Positions 32,628-41,644 are shown, numbered from the stretch's first letter. The stretch: DNA of 64,000 nt from Oscillospiraceae bacterium (GCA_015064445.1 SVSE01000002.1:124001-188000); one strand, 5' to 3'. Made by a program: numbers and translations. Notes: generated from the letters alone by a model not told the origin.

Positions 32628-34514
32628 TTAGATAGCCTTCTTTTTAAAGATGAACCACCAAGCAGCGAATCCGCCACCGCCAACTACGGCAACTGAACCG
32701 ATTACGATTCCTGCAATTGCGCCACCGCCAAGGCCAGCCTTGTCGCCAGTTTCCTTAACGCCACAATTTGCACAAGCGCGCTCCTCGTAGCCTTCCTCGT
32801 TTTCAGCCCATTCGCCCCAAGCGTGGTCTGCTACTGTTCTTTCTGCGTTACATACATTACATGTTGTATCACAAGCGTTGTCGTAAACGTGATCTGCTGG
32901 TGTTCTTGCAGCGTTACATACATTACATGTTGCATCACAAGCGTTGTCGTAAACGTGATCTGCCGGTGTTCTTTCTGCGTTACATACATTACATGTTGCG
33001 TCACAAGCGTTGTCGTATACATGGTCAGCAGGTGTTCTTGTTACTGTGCAGTTGTTACATGTGCCATCACAAGCGTTGTCGTAAACGTGTGCAACTGCTG
33101 TTCTTGTCATACCGCAGGTGTTGCACTGTGTATCATCGCAATTGTCATAGATATGAGCAAGCGCTGTTCTTTCAAATTCGCACTCGTTACATACTGTGTC
33201 GTCACAGTTGTCGTACAAGTGACCTTCTATGTAATCAGGGTTAGCTACGCTACAACCATTGTTACATGTATTGTCACAAGCGTTATCGTAAGCGTGACCT
33301 GGAGCTGTTCTTGTCTCGCCACAGCCTACAACGTTACACTCTGTATCTTCGCAGTCCGTGTATTGGTGTCCTGCAGTTGTTCTAATTTCATCACACTCTT
33401 CGCATGATGTATCGCAATCGTGCTCGTATGTATGTTGAACTGTTGCATCAGTTCTTACAAAGTCACAGTTATCGCACTTTGTCTGGCAATCCGCCTTTTC
33501 ATAAGCATGAGCCTCGTCAGATGTTCTTGTTTCTCCGCACTTGTCGCACTTAACGTCGCAAGCATGTGACCACTCATGATCTGAAATGTTCAACTTTTCA
33601 TTGCAATCCTCGCGTGTGCAAAGATTATAGTGTTTTGATGGAACAGCTGCTGCTGTTTCGTCTTCAAGGGTTGCAGGGTCATCCTCCACTGCAGGAACTG
33701 CCGGAAGAACGAAATACTCTTCTCCTGCCTCGTGCCCAAGGGCTGGGATGGGCTGATCGTTATTTTCTGCGCCACACATACATTTGTAGTCGCCTACACC
33801 ATCAACAGTACATGTAGGTGCTGTATCTGTATTGTCAAGTTCCCAAATATGAGAGATTTCGGTTGAAAAAACCTCAACTTCCCAAATCATATTCATAATA
33901 GCCCATCTGTCAGTATTTTTAAATACTATTTTTGTAACTCTAGCATTTGGATTGATAGTCACAACCTGTTGATCTCCAGTCCAAGTCAATTTAGTGTTGT
34001 TAAACAAATCCATAACCTTTTCTTCTTGAGCGACTTCATCCCAAGTATACAAAGTAATATAAAGACCAAATCCATCAGATGTTTTTTCAGTCATATCATT
34101 AACCGGAATAGTATCCCACGGACGAGTAGGAAGGTTGATTCCATACGAGTTAACAACAATGTTGATATCCGTAACATAGTTTGGATCTGCAAAAGTAGCA
34201 GTAATATATGTGTCGCCACCGGTATTGTTTCCAAGCATTCCAATGTGCCAATCGCCATCAACTAACTCTGATGTATGGTTTTGGATGTGCCAAGTTCCGC
34301 CTTGTACAGTAAATGTTGCCTCGGATGCAATGTTAACAACACGCTCTTCGTTAGAGCATTCGAGTGATGGAACCTTTGCATCAGGATTGTGAACTGGGCA
34401 ATCACAATCAACGGTTGCTCCTTCACCAGCTGGTTCATCAGCATGAGCTACGCTTACAAGGCTTGTGAAGATCATAGCAAATGCCAATACAAATAGTAAA
34501 ATTTTCTTTTTCAT
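32628..34514 (-). CDS. Membrane-anchored surface protein with eleven Cys/His repeats
   Basis: A 628-residue paralogue of the downstream surface protein in layout. It has a signal peptide (KKKILLFVLAFAMIFTSLVSVAHA), a DCDCPVHN metal-like start, a discoidin-like beta-sandwich domain (about 60-220; TKIVFKNTDRWAIMNMIWEVEVFS), a DGVGDYKCMCGAE link, then eleven HxYxxxCDxxCNxC units, and a C-terminal glycine-rich transmembrane helix with a KKKAI end. The last three or four units are almost identical (HVYDNACDATCNVCNAERTP), so the array is expanding by recombination. The predicted site is the outer surface. Function is unknown; binding of sugars or metals is possible. Confidence 0.85.
   Translation of the reverse strand: MKKKILLFVLAFAMIFTSLVSVAHADEPAGEGATVDCDCPVHNPDAKVPSLECSNEERVVNIASEATFTVQGGTWHIQNHTSELVDGDWHIGMLGNNTGGDTYITATFADPNYVTDINIVVNSYGINLPTRPWDTIPVNDMTEKTSDGFGLYITLYTWDEVAQEEKVMDLFNNTKLTWTGDQQVVTINPNARVTKIVFKNTDRWAIMNMIWEVEVFSTEISHIWELDNTDTAPTCTVDGVGDYKCMCGAENNDQPIPALGHEAGEEYFVLPAVPAVEDDPATLEDETAAAVPSKHYNLCTREDCNEKLNISDHEWSHACDVKCDKCGETRTSDEAHAYEKADCQTKCDNCDFVRTDATVQHTYEHDCDTSCEECDEIRTTAGHQYTDCEDTECNVVGCGETRTAPGHAYDNACDNTCNNGCSVANPDYIEGHLYDNCDDTVCNECEFERTALAHIYDNCDDTQCNTCGMTRTAVAHVYDNACDGTCNNCTVTRTPADHVYDNACDATCNVCNAERTPADHVYDNACDATCNVCNAARTPADHVYDNACDTTCNVCNAERTVADHAWGEWAENEEGYEERACANCGVKETGDKAGLGGGAIAGIVIGSVAVVGGGGFAAWWFIFKKKAI
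32845..33090 (-). repeat. 66-bp coding tandem repeats in the surface protein gene
   Basis: GCGTTACATACATTACATGTTG recurs at 32845, 32911 and 32977 with an exact 66-base period, and a fourth more diverged unit follows. Each unit codes one 22-residue Cys/His repeat. DNA identity is much higher than between the older units further 5' in the gene. Confidence 0.9.
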
Positions 34515-34553
34515 ATTTTGATTTTCTCCTTTTCTATCAATTTTACCATTTAT

Positions 34554-34583
34554 ATTATATCATTTGTAACCTTTCGTTGTCAA
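34554..34583 (-). promoter_or_regulatory. Promoter of the 628-aa surface protein gene
   Basis: Minus strand: TTGACA (34583-34578), 18-base spacer, consensus TATAAT (34559-34554). An imperfect GTTGTGC element lies just upstream of the -35. Confidence 0.75.
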
Positions 34584-34612
34584 TTCGCACAACGACCAAA
34601 AAGCGCAAATCC

Positions 34613-34660
34613 TTTTTGTGCATTATGCACAACGATTAACGCCCCCCCCCCCATTTTTGT
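34613..34660 (-). promoter_or_regulatory. Poly-C (C11) element and TTGTGCAT palindrome upstream of surface protein promoter
   Basis: A C11 run (34642-34652; G11 on the gene strand) is flanked by ATTAAC on one side and ATTTTTGTACTTT on the other. A perfect palindrome TTGTGCAT-a-ATGCACAA (34616-34632) lies between the run and the promoter. About 50 bases of this arrangement are shared with 60836-60880, ahead of the ABC exporter genes. This is a candidate for slipped-strand tuning of promoter activity or for a shared regulator site. Confidence 0.6.
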
Positions 34661-34940
34661 ACTTTATGTACAAAAAATCCAACTCGACTTGTCAGAGTTG
34701 GCATGGCATCACCGCAGGTGTATGTAACCAATGCGTTACATTGTATGTTGTTTTTTGTCGAGTTGATTACATACCGCAGAAAGCGGATTGCATTCACGCT
34801 TTGCGTGATTACATGCAAGCGCAAGCGCTTGATTTGTTGATTTTCGCTTTATACTTTATGTACAAAAATCCAACTCGACTTGTCAGAGTTGGCATGGCAT
34901 CACCGCAGGTGTATGTAATCAATGCGTTACATTGTATATT
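34661..34940. repeat. Pair of ~88-bp direct repeats with hairpins
   Basis: ACTTTATGTACAAAAAATCC...TTACATTGTAT at 34661-34746 recurs at 34853-34936 (offset about 191 bases) with only a few differences. Each copy holds CCAACTC/GAGTTGG, CACC-gca-GGTG and GTAAC/GTTAC inverted repeats. The sequence between the copies also holds hairpins (CCGC/GCGG, CACGC/GCGTG, AAGCGCAAGCGCTT). No protein-coding frame is credible in this 490-base gap between rplQ and the surface protein gene. Confidence 0.8.
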
Positions 34941-34965
34941 ATTCTTTACATTGAGTTATTTTTAC

Positions 34966-35003
34966 AAAAAAATCACCTCTCGGTTGAGAGGTGATTTTGT
35001 TTT
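34966..35003 (-). terminator. Terminator of the ribosomal protein superoperon
   Basis: AAAATCACCTCTC-ggtt-GAGAGGTGATTTTGTTTTT, strong stem and U-run, directly after the rplQ stop. Confidence 0.9.
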
Positions 35004-35006
35004 TAA

Positions 35007-35351
35007 TTAGTCAACGAGCTTAATGAGTGCCATTTCAGCGGCGTCACCGCGTCTTGGGCCAAGCTTGTAAACCTGTGTGTATCCACCGTTGCGAGCTGCA
35101 TACTTTGGTGCAATCTCGTCGAAGAGCTTCTTAACTACATCTTCCTTTGTGATATAGCCAAGTGCTTCACGGCGTGCAGCAAGGCTTCCGTCCTTGCCAA
35201 GTGTTATCATTTTGTCGGCAACTGCGCTGAGTTCCTTTGCTCTTGCGTAGGTTGTTTCAATCTTGCCGTTTTCGAGGAGCAAGGTTACCATTCCGCGGAG
35301 CATAGCAATTCTGTGAGCAGTAGGTCTGCCGAGCTTTCTATTTCCTGCCAT
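35007..35351 (-). CDS. rplQ: 50S ribosomal protein L17
   Basis: The 114-residue protein opens [40 protein letters not shown], the L17 signature, and ends in the [17 protein letters not shown] segment. L17 binds 23S rRNA near the peptide exit tunnel. It is the last gene of the alpha operon and lies 39 bases after rpoA. A terminator overlaps the region just past the stop. Confidence 0.97.
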   Translation of the reverse strand: MAGNRKLGRPTAHRIAMLRGMVTLLLENGKIETTYARAKELSAVADKMITLGKDGSLAARREALGYITKEDVVKKLFDEIAPKYAARNGGYTQVYKLGPRRGDAAEMALIKLVD

Positions 35352-35390
35352 TGTTAATTCTCCTTTGCAGAGTTATCTTTGGAAAAAGAA

Positions 35391-36359
35391 TTACTCCTCT
35401 TCCTTTCTGAGTTCAAGCCCGAGTGATGCGAGCTTAGCTATTACTTCCTCGAGGGATTTCTTTCCGAGGTTCTTAACCTTAATCATATCCTCTTCTGTAC
35501 GGTTGATAAGGTCTTCTACATTGTCGATGCCTGCACGCTTCAAGCAGTTAAAGCTTCTTACAGACAAGTCAAGTTCCTCAATGGTCATCTCAAGTACCTT
35601 TTCCTTGATGGTCTCTTGTCTTTCAACCATTGTTTCTGTTCCTCTTGCTTCATCAGAGAGATCTACGAGCAAGCTGAAATGATCGTTGAGAACCTTGGCT
35701 GCAAGCGATATTGCCTCTGTTGCGCTGATAGTGCCGTTTGTCTCTACATCTACTGTAAGCTTATCGTAGTCAGCGATGCTTCCTACACGAGTGTTTTCAA
35801 CCGAGTAGCTTACATTGTAAACAGGTGTGTAAATTGAGTCTACGAAAATTGTTCCGATAGGAATAATTGCCTGGCTCTTTACATGGTCTGTCTTATTCTT
35901 TTCCTGTGATACATATCCACGACCACGCTCGAAGGTAAGATCCATATAGAAATGTGTACCCTCTGCTACTGTTGCGATATGAAGGTCAGGATTGAAAATT
36001 TCGAGATCGGCGTCATGTTTAATGTCACCGGCAGTAACCTCACAAGGACCTGTTACATCAATAAATGCGGTCTTTGTTACATCTCCGTAAATCTTTGGGA
36101 TAATTCCCTTAACATTAAGAACTATCTCTGTTACATCCTCGGTTACGCCCTCAACAGTTGAAATCTCGTGAAGAGCACCGTTGATTTTGATGCTTGATAC
36201 AGCATATCCAGGAAGAGAGCTGAGGAGCACTCTTCTAAGTGAGTTACCGAGAGTTGTACCGAAGCCTCTTTCGAGAGGCTCGATTACGAATCTGCCCTTA
36301 CTACCGTTATCGCTTTCACCCATTATAGTAATATTAGGCTTTTCGATTTCTATCATCAT
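35391..36359 (-). CDS. rpoA: DNA-directed RNA polymerase subunit alpha
   Basis: The 322-residue alpha subunit has the N-terminal dimerisation domain ([32 protein letters not shown]) and the C-terminal domain that contacts UP elements and regulators ([32 protein letters not shown]). Two ATGs in tandem are possible starts, with AGGAGG ten bases away. A structured spacer of 144 bases separates it from rpsD, which is unusual within this otherwise compact operon. Confidence 0.97.
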   Translation of the reverse strand: MMIEIEKPNITIMGESDNGSKGRFVIEPLERGFGTTLGNSLRRVLLSSLPGYAVSSIKINGALHEISTVEGVTEDVTEIVLNVKGIIPKIYGDVTKTAFIDVTGPCEVTAGDIKHDADLEIFNPDLHIATVAEGTHFYMDLTFERGRGYVSQEKNKTDHVKSQAIIPIGTIFVDSIYTPVYNVSYSVENTRVGSIADYDKLTVDVETNGTISATEAISLAAKVLNDHFSLLVDLSDEARGTETMVERQETIKEKVLEMTIEELDLSVRSFNCLKRAGIDNVEDLINRTEEDMIKVKNLGKKSLEEVIAKLASLGLELRKEEE

Positions 36360-36437
36360 AATAAATAATCCTCCTTGTATTCAAGTATGTGTTTGTTTTT
36401 TCTCAATCTGAGGAATTGTTACATAGCTTTTATCCAT

Positions 36438-36486
36438 CTGTACTTACACTCTAAGTGCACTCTCCACACGAGGTGGAGTAGTACAG
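36438..36486 (-). ncRNA. Candidate three-way-junction RNA between rpsD and rpoA
   Basis: In the 144-base rpsD-rpoA spacer, CTGTACT/AGTACAG form a closing stem around two hairpins, CTCCAC-ctcgt-GTGGAG and CACT/AGTG. The arrangement is compact and sits ahead of rpoA on the transcript. It could be a ribosomal protein (for example S4) binding site or an RNase processing site. Seen by eye only; covariation was not tested. Confidence 0.45.
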
Positions 36487-36503
36487 TAGACAAAGAGCGA
36501 TTA

Positions 36504-37121
36504 TTATTTTGAGTAAAGTTCGATGATGAGCTGTTCGTTGATTTCGAAGTCGATATCATCACGCTCAGGCATAGCAATAACCTTTGCGCTACCATTCTTA
36601 TCGAGCTCGAGCCACTTTGGAGCTACAGTATCAGCCATTGCCTCAACGAGAGCCTTAATCTTTGGCGACTCGGTTTCCTTAACTGCGATTACATCGCCAA
36701 CCTTTACAAGGATTGAAGGAATATTAGCCTTGTGGCCATTAAGAGTAAAGTGACCGTGAAGTACGAGCTGACGAGCTTCCTTATGGCTTGTTGCGAGACC
36801 CATTCTGAATACTACATTATCAAGTCTTCTTTCAAGAAGTCTGAGGAGGTTTTCACCTGCGATGCCTTCCTGATTATCTGCCTTCTTGTAGTAGTTCAAG
36901 AACTGCTTCTCGAGAACGCCATAGTATCTCTTAGCCTTCTGCTTTTCTCTCAACTGAGTACCATACTCAGTGAGCTTCTTTTTAGCTGCTCCGTGCTGAC
37001 CAGGAGCAGATTTTCTTCTATCCAAAGCACACATGCCGGAGGTGCAACGCTCACCCTTAAGGTAAAGCTTTTGTCCTTCTCTACGGCAAAGCTTGCATGA
37101 AGGTCCTGTATATCTTGCCAT
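36504..37121 (-). CDS. rpsD: 30S ribosomal protein S4
   Basis: The 205-residue 16S rRNA-binding primary assembly protein starts [26 protein letters not shown] and retains four cysteines (CKLC ... C ... C), the zinc-binding S4 variant. The S4 RNA-binding fold [34 protein letters not shown] is complete. In many bacteria S4 represses the alpha operon, so a control site nearby is plausible. Confidence 0.97.
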   Translation of the reverse strand: MARYTGPSCKLCRREGQKLYLKGERCTSGMCALDRRKSAPGQHGAAKKKLTEYGTQLREKQKAKRYYGVLEKQFLNYYKKADNQEGIAGENLLRLLERRLDNVVFRMGLATSHKEARQLVLHGHFTLNGHKANIPSILVKVGDVIAVKETESPKIKALVEAMADTVAPKWLELDKNGSAKVIAMPERDDIDFEINEQLIIELYSK

Positions 37122-37142
37122 TTGTTCGTTCCTCCTATAAAA

Positions 37143-37535
37143 TTAAACGCGTCTGCGCTTTGGTGGTCTGCAACCGTTGTGAGGGATAGGAGTTACATCC
37201 TTAATCATTGTAACGGTAAGGCCTGCAGTTGAAAGTGCACGAATTGCTGACTCTCTTCCTTGACCTGGGCCCTTTACATAAACCTCAACAGTCTTCATAC
37301 CGTGTTCCATTGCTGCCTTTGCTGCTGCTTCAGCTGCCATTTGTGCAGCGAATGGAGTTGACTTTCTTGAACCCTTGAAGCCGAGCTCACCAGCAGATGC
37401 CCATGATACAGCATTGCCGTTTACATCGGTGATGGTTACTATTGTGTTATTAAATGTAGAGCTGATATGCGCTGCACCCTTTTCGATGTTCTTGCGCTCA
37501 CGGCGTCTTCTAACAACTTTTTTATCGTTTGCCAT
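37143..37535 (-). CDS. rpsK: 30S ribosomal protein S11
   Basis: The 130-residue protein has [27 protein letters not shown] and ends [12 protein letters not shown], both S11 signatures. S11 lies on the 30S platform near the mRNA exit channel. It lies between rpsM (12-base gap) and rpsD in the conserved alpha operon. Confidence 0.97.
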   Translation of the reverse strand: MANDKKVVRRRRERKNIEKGAAHISSTFNNTIVTITDVNGNAVSWASAGELGFKGSRKSTPFAAQMAAEAAAKAAMEHGMKTVEVYVKGPGQGRESAIRALSTAGLTVTMIKDVTPIPHNGCRPPKRRRV

Positions 37536-37547
37536 TTGCTACACTCC

Positions 37548-37916
37548 TTATTTCTTCTTGTTAGCTATCGTCTTTGCAGGACCTTTTCTGGTTCTTGCAT
37601 TTGTCTTTGTTCTTTGTCCTCTTACAGGAAGACCTTTTCTGTGTCTGGTTCCACGATAGCAGTTAATTTCTACCAGACGCTTGATGTTGAGTGCTACTTC
37701 TCTTCTGAGCTCACCCTCAACGTGGTAATTTGTTTCGATTTCCTCACGAAGCTTCGCGATTTCATCTTCTGTCAAATCTTTTGCGCGCTTGTCAGGATCG
37801 ATTTCTGTCTTAGCGAGAATGTCCTTTGCGCTCTTAAGTCCGATACCGTAAATGTATGTCAAAGCAATTTCAACACGCTTTGCGTTCGGAATATCAACAC
37901 CAGCTATACGAGCCAT
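37548..37916 (-). CDS. rpsM: 30S ribosomal protein S13
   Basis: The 122-residue protein opens [26 protein letters not shown] and ends with [26 protein letters not shown], both diagnostic. S13 is at the head of the 30S subunit and contacts the 50S and P-site tRNA. Normal length and position. Confidence 0.97.
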   Translation of the reverse strand: MARIAGVDIPNAKRVEIALTYIYGIGLKSAKDILAKTEIDPDKRAKDLTEDEIAKLREEIETNYHVEGELRREVALNIKRLVEINCYRGTRHRKGLPVRGQRTKTNARTRKGPAKTIANKKK

Positions 37917-37965
37917 TTGTTTTTCACCTCATTAAATATTGGTTTGAATATTGGTTTGGTTTGAA

Positions 37966-38079
37966 TTAGCCCTGTCTCTGCTTGTGCTTTGGATTCTCAC
38001 AGATAACCATAACGGTTCCTTTTCTCTTGATAATCTTGCACTTGTCACAGATTTTCTTTACGGAAGGCTTTACTTTCAT
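37966..38079 (-). CDS. rpmJ: 50S ribosomal protein L36
   Basis: The 37-residue zinc-type L36 reads [37 protein letters not shown], with CDKC and C...H zinc ligands. I use ATG 38079, preceded by AAAGGTGG; the track start at 38151 reads through the infA 3' end. It lies 16 bases after infA. Confidence 0.97.
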   Translation of the reverse strand: MKVKPSVKKICDKCKIIKRKGTVMVICENPKHKQRQG

Positions 38080-38095
38080 TATGAAACCACCTTTC

Positions 38096-38314
38096 TTATT
38101 TCGCACGCCATGTGATACGGCCCTTTGAGAGGTCATATACTGAAACCTCAACTGTTACCTTATCACCGGGCAGAATTCTTATATAGTTTAATCTGAGCTT
38201 TCCTGAAATATGGGCAGTTACAATGTGTCCATTAGGAAGCTTTACCTTGAAGGTCGCGTTAGGAAGTGCTTCCGTTACAACGCCCTCAAATTCAACAACA
38301 TCATCTTTTGCCAT
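38096..38314 (-). CDS. infA: Translation initiation factor IF-1
   Basis: The 72-residue OB-fold protein reads [30 protein letters not shown] and continues with the [23 protein letters not shown] segment. IF-1 occupies the 30S A site during initiation. AAAGGAG lies upstream. A 117-base spacer containing a TTCGTAT/ATACGAA hairpin separates it from map; many Firmicutes have a KOW-domain ribosomal protein gene at this point, which is absent. Confidence 0.97.
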   Translation of the reverse strand: MAKDDVVEFEGVVTEALPNATFKVKLPNGHIVTAHISGKLRLNYIRILPGDKVTVEVSVYDLSKGRITWRAK

Positions 38315-38431
38315 TGATATACTCCTTTAAATTTTAGGTAATCTTATTTTTGATTCTTCGTATTGTAAGTGACTTATACGAATTCTCTGCCACCTTGATT
38401 TCAGCCGCGCAAGGGGCATTTAATTTATTCA

Positions 38432-39190
38432 CTAATCGATTTTGGTCAAGAGAATGACACCATTATTAGTAACTGCAATGCTATGCTCATAATGAGCTGA
38501 AAGCTTTGAGTCCTTAGTAACGACTGTCCATTGATCTCCGAGCACGCGCACCTCGTGAGTGCCCTCGTTAATCATAGGCTCAATCGCGAGAGTCATACCG
38601 GGATAAATTCTCGGTCCACGGCCTGCAGTTCCGTAGTTAGGAACATTAGGATCCTCGTGAAGCTTAGCGCCCACGCCGTGTCCAACGAACTCGCGTACTA
38701 CCGAGAAGCCCTGCGCCTCAGCATATGTCGATACAGCATTACCGATATCGCCGATTCGAGGATTCTCTGCATTTTCGATAGCCTTTATAGCCTCGAAAAA
38801 GCTTTGGGTTGTAGCATCAATGAGCTTTTGTGCCTCGGGTGAAATTTGACCAACTGCAAAGGTATTCGCGCTGTCTCCTGTAAATCCGTGCCATGTAGCA
38901 CCTACATCAATTTTTACGATGTCGCCATTTTTAAGTATCTTTTTGTGTGAGGGAATACCGTGTATAACCTCATTATTAACACTTATGCAAGCGCTTCCAG
39001 GGAATCCGCCATATCCGAGAAATGTTGGCTTTGCACCACATTTCTCGATATATTTACGAATCTTGTCGTCGATTTCCTTAGTAGTTACGCCCTCGTGAAT
39101 CATTTCCTTAGCAACGAGCAATGCCTCGCCAGTAATTCTACCAGCAACCTTCATTATCTCGATTTGCTCAGGTGTTTTAAGTTGAATCAT
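38432..39190 (-). CDS. map: Methionine aminopeptidase, type I
   Basis: Removes initiator Met after deformylation. The 252-residue enzyme has the metal-binding residues in order: HGIPSHKKILKNGDIVKIDVGATWHGFTGDSANTF (two Asp), GHGVGAKLHEDPNVPNYG (His), and TLAIEPMINEG and YEHSIAVT (Glu residues). The SH3-motif N-terminal extension of some actinobacterial forms is absent. It lies 3 bases after adk. Confidence 0.96.
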   Translation of the reverse strand: MIQLKTPEQIEIMKVAGRITGEALLVAKEMIHEGVTTKEIDDKIRKYIEKCGAKPTFLGYGGFPGSACISVNNEVIHGIPSHKKILKNGDIVKIDVGATWHGFTGDSANTFAVGQISPEAQKLIDATTQSFFEAIKAIENAENPRIGDIGNAVSTYAEAQGFSVVREFVGHGVGAKLHEDPNVPNYGTAGRGPRIYPGMTLAIEPMINEGTHEVRVLGDQWTVVTKDSKLSAHYEHSIAVTNNGVILLTKID

Positions 39191-39193
39191 ACT

Positions 39194-39844
39194 TTAAGCG
39201 ATTGCGTCCGCGATTGCCTTGAGAGTAAGTGCGGTTGTATCAGCAACCTCCTCTTGTCCCTCAACCAATGAAAGAACGCCCTTCTTACCATAGAATTCTT
39301 TAAGAGGCTCGGTTTGAGCATGATAGATTTCCAATCTGCTCAAAACAACCTCAGGAGCATCATCCTTACGGATTATGAGCTTTTCTCCGCACTTGTCGCA
39401 GAATTCGCCCTTTGCCGAAGGCTTATAAACGGTGTGGTATGATGCTCCGCATGGGCAGACACGTCTGCCAGACATGCGTTCAACAATTTTATCATCCGCT
39501 ACCTCGATGCTGACAACGCAGTTGATACCAACTCCCATTTTGTCAAGCGCCTCAGCCTGCGGAACTGTTCTGGGGAAGCCATCAAGGATAAATCCGTTTG
39601 CACAGTCATCCTTTGCAAGTCTTTCAGCGATAATGCCGATTACAACCTCATCAGGAACGAGTGCTCCCTTTTCGGTGTAGGACTTAGCAGCCAAGCCCAT
39701 CTCAGTATTGTTTTTAATTGCTTCTCTAATCATGTTACCTGTTGAGATGGTAGGAATACCATACTTTTCAGCAACGATGTCAGATTGTGTTCCCTTGCCT
39801 GCACCAGGTGCACCAAGGAATATCATTTTGAGATTTTTACTCAT
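39194..39844 (-). CDS. adk: Adenylate kinase
   Basis: Converts ATP and AMP to two ADP. The 216-residue long-form enzyme has the P-loop LGAPGAGKGTQSDIVA, an AMP-binding STGNMIREAI, GFILDGFPRTVPQA, and a lid with four cysteines (CPCG ... CDKC), so the lid binds zinc as in Gram-positive species. It sits between secY and map as usual. Confidence 0.97.
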   Translation of the reverse strand: MSKNLKMIFLGAPGAGKGTQSDIVAEKYGIPTISTGNMIREAIKNNTEMGLAAKSYTEKGALVPDEVVIGIIAERLAKDDCANGFILDGFPRTVPQAEALDKMGVGINCVVSIEVADDKIVERMSGRRVCPCGASYHTVYKPSAKGEFCDKCGEKLIIRKDDAPEVVLSRLEIYHAQTEPLKEFYGKKGVLSLVEGQEEVADTTALTLKAIADAIA

Positions 39845-39860
39845 GAGTTTTCTCCTTATA

Positions 39861-41201
39861 TTATTCGAGGAAACCTTTGTAGTGACGCATTGTCATTTGA
39901 GCTTCCATATCTCTTACTGTTTCAAGGATTACGCCTACAACGATGATTATTGATGTTCCGGAGAATGCAATGCTTGAGAACATACCCGAATAATCCTTAA
40001 CCACAGGAATGTAAGACATAATAAGATGAATTACGAGTGGGAGTACAGAAACGATTGAAAGGAACAATGCTCCTATGAGTGTGATTCTTGAAAGAACCTT
40101 TGATATAAAGTCGGAGGTTGCCTTACCAGGACGAATACCTGGGATAGAACCACCGTTCTTTTGCAAGTTACCCGAAACCTCAATCGGATTGAATGAGATT
40201 GCTACATAGAAATATGCAAATGCAACGATAAGAACGAATTGCAATATTACATATACCCAAGAGGTGCTAGCAAAGATATTAAGGAATCCGTGCCAGAATG
40301 TTCCCTCCTCTGGAGCATCAAAGAACATAGCGATTGTTGCAGGAAGAGTAAGAATTGCGTTTGCGAAGATGATAGGCATAACACCTGTCATATTGAGCTT
40401 AATTGGAAGATTAGAGCTCTGTCCGCCATACATCTTTCTACCAACAACCTTCTTTGCATACTGTACAGGAATTCTACGCTCACTGTCTGTGATGTAAATA
40501 ATGAACCACATCATTGCGAGCAAGAGAATCAAGTAGCAAATTGGATATACGATTGAGAATACGAGGTCGCTTACCTTTGCACCGCCGATGCTATTTACAA
40601 GATTTGCAATAAAGCCGATAAGTGCTGAAGGAACGCGAGATACGATGTTTGCGAAAAGGATGATTGAGATACCGTTACCGATACCCTTTTCGTTAACCTT
40701 TTCAGCGAGCCACATTACAAGTGATGAGCCTGCTACGAAGCAAGCAACGATTACGAATGCGAAGAATACGCCTGTGTAATCCTTTCTGATAGCGCCATAA
40801 TTTCTGAGAAGGAAGTAATATCCGATACCAGTAATTATAGAGATTGCGATTGTAATGTAACGAGTAATTTGAGCTATTTTGTCCTTACCCTCTTCGCCTC
40901 TCTTAGCAAGTCTTTCAAGTGCAGGAATTGCAATTGTAAGAAGCTGAATTACGATAGAAGCTGTGATGTAAGGTGATACTCCGAGTGCGAACAATGTCGA
41001 ATACTCGAAAGCAGATCCTGAAAGGATGCTTACGAATCCGAGAATTGAGCTTGAGTCGAAGCTATCAAGCAATGCACCACTTTCTACGAATGGTACAGGC
41101 AAGCATGCGCCTACTCTGTAAATAAGAACGATGAAGAGTGTGAACAATAGCTTTTTCTTTAAATCTGGAATTTTCCAGGCATTAGCTAAAGTACGAAACA
41201 T
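39861..41201 (-). CDS. secY: Preprotein translocase subunit SecY
   Basis: The 446-residue channel protein has ten membrane helices and the motifs TLFIVLIYRVGACLPVPF, LGVSPYITASIVIQLL (plug/helix 2), GIGNGISIILFANIV and the cytoplasmic loop GKATSDFISKVLSRITLIG. It forms the Sec translocon for the secreted proteins of this window. The gene is 2 bases after rplO. Confidence 0.97.
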   Translation of the reverse strand: MFRTLANAWKIPDLKKKLLFTLFIVLIYRVGACLPVPFVESGALLDSFDSSSILGFVSILSGSAFEYSTLFALGVSPYITASIVIQLLTIAIPALERLAKRGEEGKDKIAQITRYITIAISIITGIGYYFLLRNYGAIRKDYTGVFFAFVIVACFVAGSSLVMWLAEKVNEKGIGNGISIILFANIVSRVPSALIGFIANLVNSIGGAKVSDLVFSIVYPICYLILLLAMMWFIIYITDSERRIPVQYAKKVVGRKMYGGQSSNLPIKLNMTGVMPIIFANAILTLPATIAMFFDAPEEGTFWHGFLNIFASTSWVYVILQFVLIVAFAYFYVAISFNPIEVSGNLQKNGGSIPGIRPGKATSDFISKVLSRITLIGALFLSIVSVLPLVIHLIMSYIPVVKDYSGMFSSIAFSGTSIIIVVGVILETVRDMEAQMTMRHYKGFLE

Positions 41202-41203
41202 AA

Positions 41204-41644
41204 TTATTTCACCTCAGCTTTTCCGCCTGCAGCCTCAATTTTCTCCTTAGCTGTTGCTGAGAAAACTGTTGCTACTACAGTGAGAGCTTTTTTGAGTTCA
41301 CCGTTGCCAAGCACCTTAAGTCCGTCGCAAGCCTTTGAAACCATACCCTTGTTCATAAGTGTTTCAAGAGTTACAGTTGTGCCTTTTCTGAAAGAGTTAA
41401 GAGCGCTAACATTGATAATAGCGTATTCTTTACCAAATTTATTATTGAAACCTCTCTTAGGGAGTTTTCTGTAAAGTGGGAGCTGTCCGCCTTCAAATCC
41501 AGGTCTTACGCCACCGCCTGAGCGTGCATTCTGACCCTTGTGGCCCTTACCAGCGGTCTTACCGTTACCAGAGCCTGGACCTCTTCCCTTGCGCCAAGCT
41601 GCCTTTGCTGATCCGGCAGCGGGTGAAAGTTCATGGAGCTTCAT
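41204..41644 (-). CDS. rplO: 50S ribosomal protein L15
   Basis: The 146-residue protein reads [45 protein letters not shown], the glycine-rich N terminus of L15, and carries [19 protein letters not shown]15 is a late assembly protein of the 50S. It lies between rpmD and secY. Confidence 0.97.
   Translation of the reverse strand: MKLHELSPAAGSAKAAWRKGRGPGSGNGKTAGKGHKGQNARSGGGVRPGFEGGQLPLYRKLPKRGFNNKFGKEYAIINVSALNSFRKGTTVTLETLMNKGMVSKACDGLKVLGNGELKKALTVVATVFSATAKEKIEAAGGKAEVK

Noticed and set aside
32845-33090. Possible CRISPR array because of regularly spaced repeats
   Set aside because: The 66-bp units are continuous, have no variable spacers, and code the Cys/His modules of an intact protein; no cas genes are nearby.
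32768-33407. Two long plus-strand ORFs (158 and 194 aa) antisense to the surface protein
   Set aside because: They are shadows of the 66-bp coding repeats; composition follows the repeated minus-strand codons and no ribosome binding site is seen.
34618-35010. ORF of 130 residues between rplQ and the surface protein
   Set aside because: It crosses the poly-C run, both direct repeats and a terminator; no ribosome binding site or protein-like composition.
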